Below, one piece after another: positions 34,950-46,620 of a stretch of 64,000 nt of DNA. A program made the translations under genes and the position numbers. The number at the start of each line of letters is the position of its first letter. The stretch's first letter is position 1. The stretch spans positions 23,720,001 to 23,784,000 of the forward strand of contig CM064428.1 of the NCBI GenBank assembly GCA_032690845.1, written 5' to 3'. The notes beneath the pieces were generated by a model. It saw nothing but the letters and a program-made list of their open reading frames with translations. It made no database searches and was not told the origin of the DNA. Source of the DNA: Eleusine coracana subsp. coracana. Lineage: Eukaryota; Streptophyta; Magnoliopsida; Poales; Poaceae.

Positions 34950-37900
34950 GCCGGTTCGCCATCACGGCCCACTCCCCCTCCTAGATGGCAGCTGGCCTAC
35001 GGCACATTCCAGGCGTACTGGGCTGCCCCCCCACATGGCGCCCCGTCCGGCCCATCGGCACCATGCCCGCACTCTTTCTATGCTGGCCCGACGTCTCCGC
35101 TGGCGCCTCTGCCTAGGCCGGGCTACCTTCCTGGGCCACCGCAGCAACATGGGCCTCCTCTGACCGCGCCCCTTCAGCAGGCCCCGCCTGGCTTTGCTGG
35201 CCCACTGCCTGCTGCTAGCTGGGCCAGTCACCCTGGCGGCCTCGCGTGGGATCCAGCCATCCTTGCTGCATCATTCAACACGACGACCCTGCAACAGCGG
35301 CTGACGCATGAGTGGCTTTTCGACACTGGTGCTGAACAACATATGATATCACACTCCGGTAATCTTTCCACCTCCCAACCTCCTTCTTTTTCTACACCAT
35401 CCAGTATTGTTATCGGTAATGGTTCCTTTTTATCCGTTACCCATACTGGCTCCTTGTCCATTCCATCAACCCGGGGTTCCCTTCACTTAAATAATGTTCT
35501 TGTCTCACCACACCTTATTAAAAATCTTATTACCGTTCGTCAGTTCACCATTGACAATAATTGTTCTGTTGAATTTGACCCCTCTGGTTTTTCTGTGAAG
35601 GACCTCAGCACCCAGACCGTGATCGCCAGGTGCAATAGTTCCGGCCCGCTATACCCACTCCTATCGTCAGTTTTTCGCCCTTTAGCGCTTGCAGCTGGCT
35701 CCACCTCCACTCTTTGGCATAGGTGTCTTGGACATCCTGGTCATGAGGCCTTGTCACGCTTAGCTTCATCGTCAGTCATTTCGTGTAATAAACATGAGCT
35801 TGAGCATTTATGTCATGCATGTCAGTTAGGCAGTCATGTTCGGCTCCCCTTTAGTCAGTCTAGCTCAAGGGCAGTTAAAATTTTTGATTTAATATATTGT
35901 GACCTTTGGACATCCCCTGTTCTTAGTATCTCTGGTTATAAATACTATTTAGTCATTCTTGATGATTGCTCACACTATGTCTGGACATTTCCCCTTCGAC
36001 TTAAGTGTGACACTTTCACTTCTCTTGCCCACTTTTTCACCTACGTCTCTACTCAGTTCGGCGCTACTATTAAGAGTGTTCAGTGTGATAATGGTCGTGA
36101 GTTTGACAATTTTTCAGCCCGCACATTCTTTCTCACACGTGGCACCACGCTACGCATGTCCTGTCCCTACACCTCTCCACAAAACGGTAGAGTCGAGCGC
36201 ATGATTAGCACCACCAATAATATTATTCGCTCCCTCCTATTTCAGGCTAGCATGCTTCCATCCTATTGGGTTGAGGCCCTTCACACTGCCACCTACCTCC
36301 TCAATCATCACCCCACTAAGACCTTAGCTCTTGAAACACCTTTTTTTGCGTTACATGGTACCCGACCATCCTATTCCTATCTTCGAGTCTTTGGGTGCTT
36401 TTGTTATCCTAATCCCTCTGCGACTATGGATCATAAATTGGCACCTCGGTCTGTTGCTTGTATTTTTCTTGGGTATCCCTCTGAGCATAAAGGGTATCGA
36501 TGCCTTGATCTCTCCACCAATCGACTCATTGTTTCTCGCCACGTCACCTTTGATGAAACCTCATTTCCTTTCTCTGCGGTTTCCTCACATCCTTCATCTG
36601 ACTTTGATTTCTTGTCGGAGTATGATGTTGCACCTGTTGTTTCTATTGGACCTTATGTTTCAGGTACACCGGCCGCTTCTTCGGGTCCTGCTGCCCCCGT
36701 CGGCACCTTGCCACGGGTTGCTGCCAGCGGTACCCCTCCCTGCTCGTCTGGTCCACATGCGGCGGGTTCGACTGAGCCACATGCGACCTCGCCTGGCGCC
36801 ACGCTTCCACGCGCACCAGCACTTGGGCCCCTAGCGCCTGGGCAGCCCATGGTGTCACCATCCCGCGTGGCGCCTGGGCCCTCTACGGTGTCACCACCTT
36901 GCACTGCGTGCCTTGGTCCTGATACAGACACAACTGCTGCTATGCCGTGGTCCTCTATGATCGCAGCTTTAGACCCGGTGTCCCCTGGTCCCGATGCAGT
37001 GGCTCTCTCGTCCCCTATGCTAGCTGCTCCTCACCGTCTGCCTCCCACTGCTGTGCTCATTCCTCCTGAGTCAAATGAGTATGTCATGATGACGCGTGGC
37101 AAACAAGGATTTTGACAACCCAAGCCGGTCTTCGATCTGCACGTTGCGCCTCTCTCTCCAGTTCCTAAGAGCTATCTTGGAGCGCTAGCTGACCCAAATT
37201 AGAGAGCGGCCATGTCTGAGGAGTTTTCTGCTCTGGTGGCCAATGACACATGGGAATTGGTTCCTCGTCCTTCCGGTGCCAACATTGTCACCGACAAATG
37301 GGTTTTTCGACATAAGTTACGTTCGGATGATTCTTTGGAGGGATATACGGCTCGTTGGATTCTTCGTGGCTTCACACAGTGTCCATGCATTGATTTTGAT
37401 GAGACCTTCAGTCCTGTTGTCAAACCGGCTACTATTCGCACCGTGCTCACTATTGCTCTCTCTCATGATTGGACGGTTCATCAGCTGGATGTGAAGAATG
37501 CTTTTTTGCATGGTACTCTTGATGAGACAGTATATTGTGTGTAGCCTGCTGGTTTCGTTGATAGTTCTTGTCCTGACTTTGTTTGTCGCTTGAACAAATC
37601 TCTCTATGGTCTGAAGCAAGCCCCTCGTGCCTGGTATAGTCGCTTTGCCTCCCATATTGTCTCTCTGGGGTTTGTGAGTGCTAAGTCCGACACATCATTA
37701 TTCATTTACCGATATGGCCATGATTCAGTCTACCTGCTTCTTTATGTTGATGATATTGTTCTGACGGCCTCTTCCCCGTCCCTCCTCCAGTGGGTTATGA
37801 CCGCTCTTCACCGGGAATTTGCTATGACAGATCTTGGTCCCCTGCATTATTTTCTAAGCCTTGCTGTTATTCGTTAGGATGGTGGATTTCATCTCTCTCA

Positions 37901-38690
37901 GCGGCAGTATATTCTTGAGGTTCTTGAGCGTGCTAACATGACTGATTGCAAGCTGTGTTCTACACCCGTTGATACATGTGCCAAAGTGTCAGGTGTTGTC
38001 GGCAATCCGGTTGATGATCCCACTCACTATCGTGGTTTGGCAGGTGCCTTACAGTATCTCACCTTTACACGTCCGGATATTTCCTATGTTGTTCAGCAGG
38101 TGTGCCTTCATATGCATGATCCGTGTGAGCCTCACTATGTCTTGATCAAGCGTATTCTCCATTATTTAAAAGGCACTTTGGATCATGGATTACAGCTTCG
38201 TCGCACGGCTATTTCTACCTTGGTTGCTTATTCTGATGCTGACTGGGCCGGGTGTCCTGATACTCGTCGCTCCACTTCTGGTTACGCAGTTTTTCTGGGA
38301 GATAACCTTGTCTCGTGGTCTTCGAAACGTGAGTCCACTATCTCCTGTTGTAGTGCTGAGGCTGAGTATCACGCTGTTGCTAATGCAGTTGCTGAGATGA
38401 CTTGGTTATGACAGTTACTTCAGGAGCTCCACATTCCTCTCCAGCGAGCCACTATTGTTTTTTTTGACAATGTCAGTGCTGTGTATCTCTCGACGAATCC
38501 GGTGCAACATCAACGCACCAAACACATCGAGATTGATCTTCACTTTGTCCGAGAACGAGTAGCGGCTGGTGCAGTCTGAGTGTTGCATGTTCCTACTTCC
38601 TCTCAGTATGCTGATATCTTCACCAAAGGACTACCAACGTCTGTCTTTGTTGAGTTTCGGTTTAGTCTGAACGTTCTTCCTAGTGGTTAG
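34950..38690 (+). pseudogene. Copia B: pol (one frame with six internal stops)
   Basis: A proline-rich linker leads to the protease (catalytic DTG at 35322-35330). GAG-pre-integrase (LWHRCLGHPGHEALSRL, then CHAC) and the integrase core (IYCDLWTSP, QCDNGREF, SPQNGRVER) follow. Then come reverse transcriptase (WVFRHKLRSDD, YVDD at 37743-37754) and RNase H (YSDADWAGCPDTRRSTSG, AEAEYHA). The frame is continuous from the protease to the final TAG at 38688-38690, apart from stops at 37113, 37200, 37542, 37875, 38409 and 38577. Each of these stops is one transition from a sense codon. Confidence 0.9.
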
Positions 38691-38712
38691 TCACGCTCCG
38701 ACTACCGGGGGA

Positions 38713-38911
38713 TGTTAGATTATTACTAGGATACGTTTCCTTTTTATCTTTAGCCGTATATGGTTCTGTTTCCTGTACGTGCTTTGGTTGGCCTCCTTCC
38801 TTTGCTCTGCCGATTATCTATAATTCGGTTATGATCTGGTTGGAAGGCCTGCCTATATGTATACAATACTCTTTGCATCGATCAATACAATTACAGTTTG
38901 ATCGTCCTTCA
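38713..38911 (+). repeat. 3' LTR of copia B
   Basis: 199 bp, preceded by a purine run (CCGGGGGAT), starting TGTTAGATTATTACTAGGAT and ending CGTCCTTCA. It is nearly identical to the 5' LTR. Confidence 0.95.
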
Positions 38912-39003
38912 CAACCGTTAGATGGAGAAAATAAAGGATATGCATTTATTTTGGTCAACTGTAAAACAGCTCTAATCGAGCATTCTTGATCATAATTTGT
39001 TGA

Positions 39004-39840
39004 TCAACGAGAGACAATCGGAAGCCACCACAACCTTGCTGAACAGAAACTGCATGGTGAAGTGAATTGCGCGCCTAAAAGCAACAATCTCTGCCGTATC
39101 TGGTTTGGTAATCTTGTCAATCCCCTGCCTGAGGCGCAGCTAGGAACTTTCCTTTCTGATCTCGCATAACCAGGCCTAGACCCATACGATTTGCATAATA
39201 GAAAACAGCTGCATCTACATTGACCATAACCCATGCTTCCGGTGGTGGACTCCATTTTTTAGGCTTGGCGGAGTCACACATGATAGAGGTAACGGGATAT
39301 GATAGCAGTGCATCAACACCATATCCACATATGCAAGAGTTTTTTCTACCCAGCACCATGGATGCCATTCAGCTTCCCATTCCTCACTGCATTTCTAGCT
39401 TCCTAGATGTGCCAGAAAGAGATTGCTAGAATTGTTGCTTCTCTTTTCGTGCATTATGCAAGATGTCAAATAACCAGCTCTTTGTTGATCCTGACACATA
39501 TTGACAACCTATAAAAGTGTGATGCAGACTTTCATCTCTGCCATAATGACAACAAAATTCTGATGTTGGAATATTTCTGTTCTTCAATTGTTGACGGTGG
39601 GAAGGCAGTCATGAGCAAATCTCCCAAAACTGTTATCATCTTAGGCGGTGCTATAATGCTCCAGAGCATCTTCCAATCTCTGGCAGTTTGATCTTGGTTC
39701 GATGTTGCTCCTTTTCCTTGGACGCTAGTCTTCTGATGCACCTTCCCACACTTCGCCATAATATATGCTGATTTGACTATAAACATCCTTGTATTTGTAA
39801 AGAGCCAAGACATACAATCTGCGACCATGCTGCTACTCAA
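39004..39840 (-). pseudogene. LINE ORF2: zf-RVT region and start of RNase H (broken)
   Basis: The stretch at 39840-39532 has the SMSWLF...VKSAY pattern and LWSIIAPPKM of the zinc-binding region that follows plant LINE reverse transcriptases. The stretch at 39368-39004 has the RNase H start (WVMVNVDAAVF, GLGLVMRDQKGKFL) with its first acidic residue. It is cut before the domain is complete. Confidence 0.75.
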
Positions 39841-40397
39841 TGGGATGCTTAGAATTCTTTTTGCATCTTCAGATGAAAAGCAGGCAACAACTAGTTCTTA
39901 TTCCATTGACATGTATTTTTGTCAATTAACACACTTACTCTTAGTTCATCCGGAATATAGACAATGGGTTTTATTGGATAACACAGTGCATCCAAGACCC
40001 AACTATCTCTAGTGATTCTCACAGTTTCTCCATTCCTTATCCTCCAAATAATGCCTCATTGTAACAATTTCTTGCCAAACATCAGGCTTCCCCATGTGAA
40101 AGAACACCATCTGGTTATACCAAAATCCAAGAAGGATATCTTCCTTTCAACACCTTGGCACAAAAAGAATCTGGATCCAATAATCTCCAACATTGGCGAG
40201 TCAGCATCACTTGATTAAGTAATCTCATGTCTCTGAATCCCATTCCATCCATGAACTTTGGTGTTGTTAACCAGTCCCATGATTTCCAATGCATTTTCTT
40301 CCTCCCTCCTTCGAAGCTGACATAGTAGCTCTCATTGTTTCACAAATAATATCTAGAAGCTGAAAGCATCTCATCACATAGGACGGAATAGCCTGAG

Positions 40398-42480
40398 CTA
40401 CAGATTTAAGCATTGTTCCTTGGCGGCCCTTGACATGGGTCTATCATTCCATCCCTGCATCCTTTTCCACATACTCTCAGATAAGAAATTAAAAGCATGA
40501 ACCCTTGACAGACCCACAAATTTTGGCATACCAAGATAACTTGAGTGGGTTGCTTCATTGTATATCTCCAGGAAATCCATGACACTCTATTTGACATGGG
40601 TTGGACAATGAGAGCCGAAGAACAAAGTACATTTTTGAAGATTATTTTTTTTTGTCTCGATCCTCGGCTATAGGTCTATGAAACAGATTGTTGGCCAATA
40701 GTTCTTGTAAAGAAAACACTATCATCTACAAACAACAAATGCGAGATTGTTGGCCCTGAGGTGCCATTTATCACCCCCTTTAGATGCCCACCTGCTCTTC
40801 TATTTTCAATAAACATGAAAGACCTTCTACATAAAGAAGGGACTTATGGGGTCACCATGTCTTATTCCTCATGATGGTATAAACGGTTCATATAATTTCC
40901 CATACTTCAACACAATATCTGACTAAGGTAACACAACGCAAGACACTATTAGTCCAACTCTACTCGAACCCCCTCCTTTGAAGGACTCCTTCCAAATAGC
41001 TATATTCTACTCAGTCATATGTCTTCATCATATCAATCTTCAAGGCAGAAAAAGGGTTCTTTGCATGCTGCCTTCTGATAGTATACATGCAGTCATAGGC
41101 AATTAGAACATTGTTTGCGATCAACCTTACCAGCACAAAATTGCTTTGTTCTTGTGTGATAATATTAGGCAGCACACCTTTCAGTCTATTAGCCAATACT
41201 TTAATTGGTATTTTATATAGGACATTGCAAAGGCTAATAGGCCAAAAATTTATAATTTTTTAGGCTTCGACACCTTGGGAGTGAAACCATTGTGTCACAT
41301 AGGCCTTCATGAATTTCATCTCCTTGTAGAAAGCTCCTAACAACATTACATATATCATTTTCTAACAATGCCCAATGCTTTTGATAGAACATGTCTGGAA
41401 AGCCATCTGGTCCTGGTGCCTTTGTTGGGCCCATTTGAAACAGAGTGTCCTTAATTTTCTCATTAGTATATGGTCTTCATATCTCTTCATTTGCGGTCGA
41501 TCAATGCATGTTGGAATCGACTCGAACACCTTGTTACCATCATCATGGGGTTCCAAAGAAAACAATTCTTTGTAAAAGGATTATGTCATCCTTTAAATCT
41601 CCGACTGGTTGTCACATCTACTGCCATCTTCCCATAGAATATACTTTATTTGTTTGTTCATTCCCTTATTGTAAATCTCGCCTTAAAGAAGGATGTGTCA
41701 CGATCCCCCGCTACTTGCCAATCTACTCGAGAACGTTGTCGGGACATGATCTTCTCTTTCGAACAGCTCACATAGCTTGTGTTTGATATCCTTTTTATCC
41801 TGACAATAAAACCTTGTGGAGCTATGGCATCTATGGCACGACAACCTCTTCTCAAGCTTCTGAATCTCTTTTCGAGGGACCCTAAAAGACTATCGACTCC
41901 AGGCTGTAAGATAATTTGCCATACCATTCAACTTTTCCATGTTGTCTGCAGGTTCTTTGGTTCCTCTACACCATCAGCCAATAATTTTTCTAATATCTCT
42001 TTGTAATCAGCTGCTCTGCACCAATGCTGTTTCATATTTGAAATTATAGTTAAAGTCTGCATCTTGTCTTCTTTCCTCTGCCTTTTCGAGGGACAGGAAC
42101 ACCACATAATGATCCAAGGATGTAGTAATAATATTTTCAACTTCAGCATCCTCAAAAATGTTAGTAAAATTCCCCTTAGCCACTGCACTATCCAATCTGA
42201 CTCGTATATTATCTCTCCCTTGTTGTCTGTTATTCCAGGTATATTTAGGTCCACTAAAACCCAAGTCCACAAGTTGACAGCCTTCCAAGCATTCACAAAA
42301 TTGGTGCATTTGCGCTTCTCTACTAGCACAAGCTCCCTAGTGTTCTTCATTGCATAACATTTCATTAAAATATCCTATGCAAACCCATGGACCATTTCAT
42401 TGTGCCTTAAGGAAACGCAGACTGTCCCAAAAGATGTGTCTCTGCTTAGTCTTTGGCTCACCATACATAAAGGATGCACA
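40398..42480 (-). pseudogene. LINE ORF2: endonuclease and reverse transcriptase (broken)
   Basis: Endonuclease sequence includes ECLEGCQLVDLGFSGPKYTW and a following DNIRVRLD near 42200. A SRVDWQVAGDRDTSFFKAR stretch near 41710 is the usual linker. The reverse transcriptase shows TKAPGPDGFPDMFYQKHW near 41420, ALKIDMM near 41030 and, in place of YADD, FVDDS near 40710. The family role is target-primed reverse transcription. The reading frame shifts several times. Confidence 0.8.
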
Positions 42481-42707
42481 CTAGGTCAAACCTGAATCCT
42501 CCTTGATTTTCACATCAATGAAGTTTTTACATAAAGATTGCAAGCAAACACAAGTGTTAATTGTGGACTAAAAGAGAGCCAATCCCCCACTTATCCCTTT
42601 ACAATCAACAACTAACAAGCATTATAATCCAATGACCACATAACTTTCTTCACCTTATCTTCCCTCATTTTGGATTTAGATAAGAACATGGGGGAGGGGC
42701 AGTCGTG

Positions 42708-42977
42708 CAGGGGCGGCCCCAGCATGGGTCAAGGGTGTGCAAATGCACACCCAATAATTCTTGCAAATGGCATAATATATTAGCATGTGCCACATATGTA
42801 TTGATAGTTAGATGAAAATAAACATATTTGAGCCTAAAACTACTGAATTTCATCTAGATATAGAAAATTACTCTACATATATGTTTATGTCTTGCTTTAT
42901 GGTCCTTGTACGCTATGTGCGGGACAGTTTTCTGTTCCCTTTGCACACCCAATCTCAAAATTCTGCGTCCGCAACTG
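42708..42977. mobile_element. hAT MITE
   Basis: The left end CAGGGGCGGCCCCAG pairs with the reverse complement of the right end, CAGTTGCGGACGCAG. Both are followed inward by a GGGTGTGC motif. A perfect 8-bp target duplication CAGTCGTG flanks it at 42700-42707 and 42978-42985. Size 270 bp, no coding capacity. Confidence 0.9.
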
Positions 42978-43140
42978 CAGTCGTGCTTCACTAGCTAGCA
43001 AAGCTCTCAAATGTCTCCAATTGTGGAGTCCTGCTCCAAACCTCGACAGTTCCAACTTAGAAGATTCATGGATCCTGACGTGGCTGCTTTGTATCTGTGG
43101 CCAACATATCATCATTGGCGACTATAAGGATCATGACCAT

Positions 43141-45030
43141 TGAGGTCACTCCAAGGTATGATGTTTTGATGATAAATGACAAACATGGAATGTGACTAAT
43201 GATTACACGAGTGTTGTGCATGTAGAATACCTTTTCTACTCCATGATGATTGTAGATGGTTGCCTTGGCAATTGATGACATTGACCACAAGCATGGAGGC
43301 TTGATGAGCTTTATGGAGTCCAAATGTTGATGGAGATGGATCAAGGCTAAAAACAAGCTATGGAGAAAGTATTTGGAACACTTGTCTAGTTGTTAGGGTT
43401 TTGAGTCTATAGGAAAAATCAGACTATCAAAGGGGTCTAGATCATGTCTCTTTAGGTCATGCTAGTCGGTGATGTGGATGGATGCTCAGTGAAATCATAG
43501 GCACTAGGTGACAGTGGAGAAGCCAAGGAGCTGTTAGAAGAAGTCGAGAAACAAAGTCAAGTGAGGATGAGGAGTTTTAGCTTCGGCAGATGAAGACCGG
43601 AGGAGGTGCTAGAGACCAGATGGTCTGATCATCAGGAGGACTCTAGAACAAGGGAGAAGTTGGTCGTGAGGAAATCTGTTGGTGCAGAGTTATAGAGAAC
43701 GGATTGTATGGTCTATAGAGACAATTCTAGAACAGAAAAGGAAGTGGTCACAATGGGTCTGTTTGGAGATTCAGCGATGAAGATCGGTATAGTCTGTAGA
43801 CCGGATTGTACGGTCTATATGGAGAAAACAATGGACAATGAGCAACGGCTCTAGAGGAACCGTCCGGTGGAGACGGGGCTATCCGGTCTGGACAGTGACT
43901 AGACCGTCTGGTTAGTATGTCCAGAAGACTGTTTTGTGGAGCAACAACTAGTTGGAGGTTGGAAGCCTATATAACTTCGTTGCTGGGTCTTGGAGACCTC
44001 TCTTGGCCAGTGGAATAGCTGGGAGCATTTGGTAAGAGAGGAAAAGAGAGGAGCACTAGGAGAGGATATTGGATATCTTGAGAGTGCTAGAGAGAGAAAC
44101 TTGAGTATCTATGCACATCTAGGGCTAGGGTGTCCTTGAGAGTGTGATCTACGTTGTTACTCTTGGTCTATGGTGAGATCTAGACCGTTTAGGTGTCGGT
44201 GATCGATTCTATCATGATTGGTTGTGAAGGCCGTCACTCATTTGTACACGGTTTGAGCCCGTCGTTGAAAGTGGCATCACTAGTGAGTGCCTGTGTCGGC
44301 TTGGGGCGTCCGGCAAGTTCTCAAGGGAGGCGAGCTTGTGCCTTGGTGGCCACGGTGACACAATCGTGTCGTCACTCCGGGAGTGATTGCGGGTCGTGTG
44401 CGAGAACTCCACTTGGTGGTGGGAGGGACTGATACTCCGGCAGGAGTGGTCCAACGAGTAGTAGGGAAAGGCGCCATCCTTCTGAGACCTCGAAAAAAAT
44501 ATCATGAGCTATCTCTTACTCTACTCCTTACTTTGATGCCTTTACCTCTCACATTTACATACCGTGCTATTCATGCTTGTGTGCTTGCCTTGCTCTAGTT
44601 GATTACCTTGTAGACTTTCATGATTAGGGTTCTATACTTGCTATTTGTGCTTAGCTTTCACTTGATCACTAGCATGTATAGGAATTGCTTTGGCTTGATT
44701 GATCACCCTACTATGTATTGTGCTACTCATGCTTGTCTGCTTATCTTGTACTTGATGATCTAGTTGCTTTGCATGAGTAGGCTCCTTTGCTAGCTTGTTG
44801 TGTGCTTCCGCTTGTCTTTGATTACTCACTTGGATAGGCATTTCTTGCCCTTTTGTGTGATCCACTAATATGCTTAGGTTGTCTTTCCTATCACAGGATT
44901 ATCCTATTAGTGTGATCACCACTAGAATTGTGTAGGAGTTGTTTGAGTCATCAATTTAGTAGTTGGAAAATTAGGTACATAGTTTGAGTTCCCGATTCAC
45001 CCCCCTTCTCTTGGTCATTCGATCCTTTCA
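43141..45030 (+). repeat. 5' LTR of copia C
   Basis: It starts TGAGGTCACTCCAAGG and ends CGATCCTTTCA just before the primer-binding site, about 1.89 kb. The outer edge is inferred from TG...CA. Diverged repeats of a CCGGTCT/TACGGTCTA-type motif lie at about 43600-43920. Confidence 0.6.
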
Positions 45031-45032
45031 AG

Positions 45033-45046
45033 TTGTATCAGAGCCA
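45033..45046 (+). other. Primer-binding site of copia C
   Basis: TTGTATCAGAGCC, one base off the standard initiator tRNA-Met site, two bases after the LTR end. Confidence 0.85.
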
Positions 45047-45098
45047 AGTGCTCATTATAGGTCTTAACCGTCTTGAGTAGTGACCGTATTGAGTTGGG

Positions 45099-46620
45099 AT
45101 GTCATCCCATTCAGGGCCGGGTCATGGCTCATGGAAGGATCGCTTGAAAAGCTACCTAAATGCCATGATTCCGGACGAGTTAATGGATACTCTTGTGTAC
45201 TTTGCCAATAACTTTACCAATGATCATGTGTATGATGATGATTGTGTGGATGTGTCTTGTTCTAGTGAGTGCCTAGATTCTTCTAATGATAATTTGATTG
45301 GTTGCTCTACTAGTGTGCCTAATGTGTTGAATGATAATGATGTGTCTCTTGATCTTGTTTGCTCTTCTAGTGTGACTAGTTTTGATGATGCTTATGAGCC
45401 TTTTGTTGGTTATGCTTGTGACTTGCTTATTAGGGAGTTTTTTTATTTTTGTGCTTGTCTCTTGATCTTGGTTGCTCTTTTGTTGGTTATGTTTGCGAGG
45501 TATCATGGATGGAATTCTAGAAAATAAGAGACTCTTTGAGATCCCAAAGATATTGATTGTCAATAAGATCCTCACCTTGCTCCCTAGCAGCAAGCTCCTC
45601 CTCATCACCCTTGGTCTCATCATGGACAAGAATCTTTCTGTTGATGATGTGATCGGGCTACTCTTCAAGGATGAGGAGATCACCGCGAGCTTGATGGGGA
45701 ATAAGAATTTCAAGGCAAACAATGAAGAATCTTCAAGCAAATGGAAAGAAGTAGCATCGAGGTCAAACTTCTTTGATCCCTCCACTAGATTGCCTTGCAA
45801 TAGCTTCTACAACCCCTTCGGATCAAGACCTACACCAAGCTCTTCATAAGGCACTTCATCAAGCTCTACCACAAGTGTCATTCCAAGTTCTACTCGAAGC
45901 ACTTCGGGTGAGCCATGCATTGGTGTGAGAGGAGCACCGACCATAATGCTCACACCATCATTTGAGATGATCAATCTCACCACTATGGCTCTGGTGCCTA
46001 CACCTCCTCCGCCACAAGATTGACCTTGGCATCTTCATCGAGCTCAATAATAGGATATCTTATTTTAATTTGATGAATTTGTGAGAAATCTGAATGATGA
46101 TCTTTGTTAGACTCTCTTGAGCATTTATGATCTTGTGTGCAGGATAAACTCCTTTTGAAGTCTACGGAGGTCCCATCATATGAAGTGATTGATAGGCTTC
46201 TCTTGCAAATAAAAACTCCTGAGAGGGGTTTCTTTCTTGAGGAAGTGATCAATAGAAGGAATAAAATCTCAATTGAGAGAGCAATGGAGATCATACTTGT
46301 GCTCCACTCACAAGTGGGACACGTGCTTGAGCACATACTAGCCTCTATGATCCTCCCCATTATTACATCGACCTGGACAATGTGCACATGGGGGTTGGCC
46401 ATGCACATTGGAGATATCGTGCTCCCCACCATCCTATATGGAGGAGACTTTAGGAAGGGATTGCAAGAATCCCTAATTATAAGGATGGTCTCATTTGATG
46501 TGACGAGGTTAGTGAAGGTCAATCAAGTAATGCTTTGGATACTAACCCTTCTTCCTCTAGTGCTTGTCTTATGGCTACTACGAGGGTCAACTACAAAAGG
46601 TGGAGGTACCCACTAGATAC
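45099..46620 (+). pseudogene. Copia C: gag region (poorly conserved)
   Basis: A 142-codon frame (45099-45527) opens with MSSHSGPGHGSWKDR. It is rich in aspartate, serine and cysteine and ends with a strongly hydrophobic stretch (FYFCACLLILVALLLVMFAR). A second frame (45472-45849) has SVDDVIGLLFKDEEI and a serine-rich end. A third (46137-46616) is again of unknown type. No zinc knuckle was found. By position this is gag, but recognisable SIRE gag motifs are missing. Confidence 0.45.

Larger units (their letters stand above)
33723..38911 (+). mobile_element. Ty1/copia retrotransposon B, complete, Ale/Retrofit-like, young
   Basis: Both LTRs (33723-33922 and 38713-38911), the primer-binding site, a polypurine stretch and a full gag-pol are present, and perfect target duplications CAACC flank it (33718-33722, 38912-38916). 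The LTRs differ by three transitions and one single-base indel in about 199 bp. Short LTRs, a gag without a zinc knuckle and the domain order protease, integrase, reverse transcriptase, RNase H fit the Ale/Retrofit group. The body has one frameshift and seven in-frame stops, so it could not move by itself. Confidence 0.95.
32967..42660 (-). mobile_element. LINE (non-LTR) retrotransposon, split by a copia insertion
   Basis: Minus-strand protein pieces appear in LINE order from right to left: endonuclease (about 42480-42000), linker and reverse transcriptase (about 41930-40400), a zf-RVT-like region (39840-39532) and an RNase H domain (39368-39000, with its end at 33212-33003). The RNase H domain is interrupted by copia element B and by some additional repeat sequence. 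The 3' end is probably near 32967, where the minus strand has a short A-run. The 5' end near 42660 is approximate, and no ORF1 was seen. All parts carry stops and frameshifts. Confidence 0.82.
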
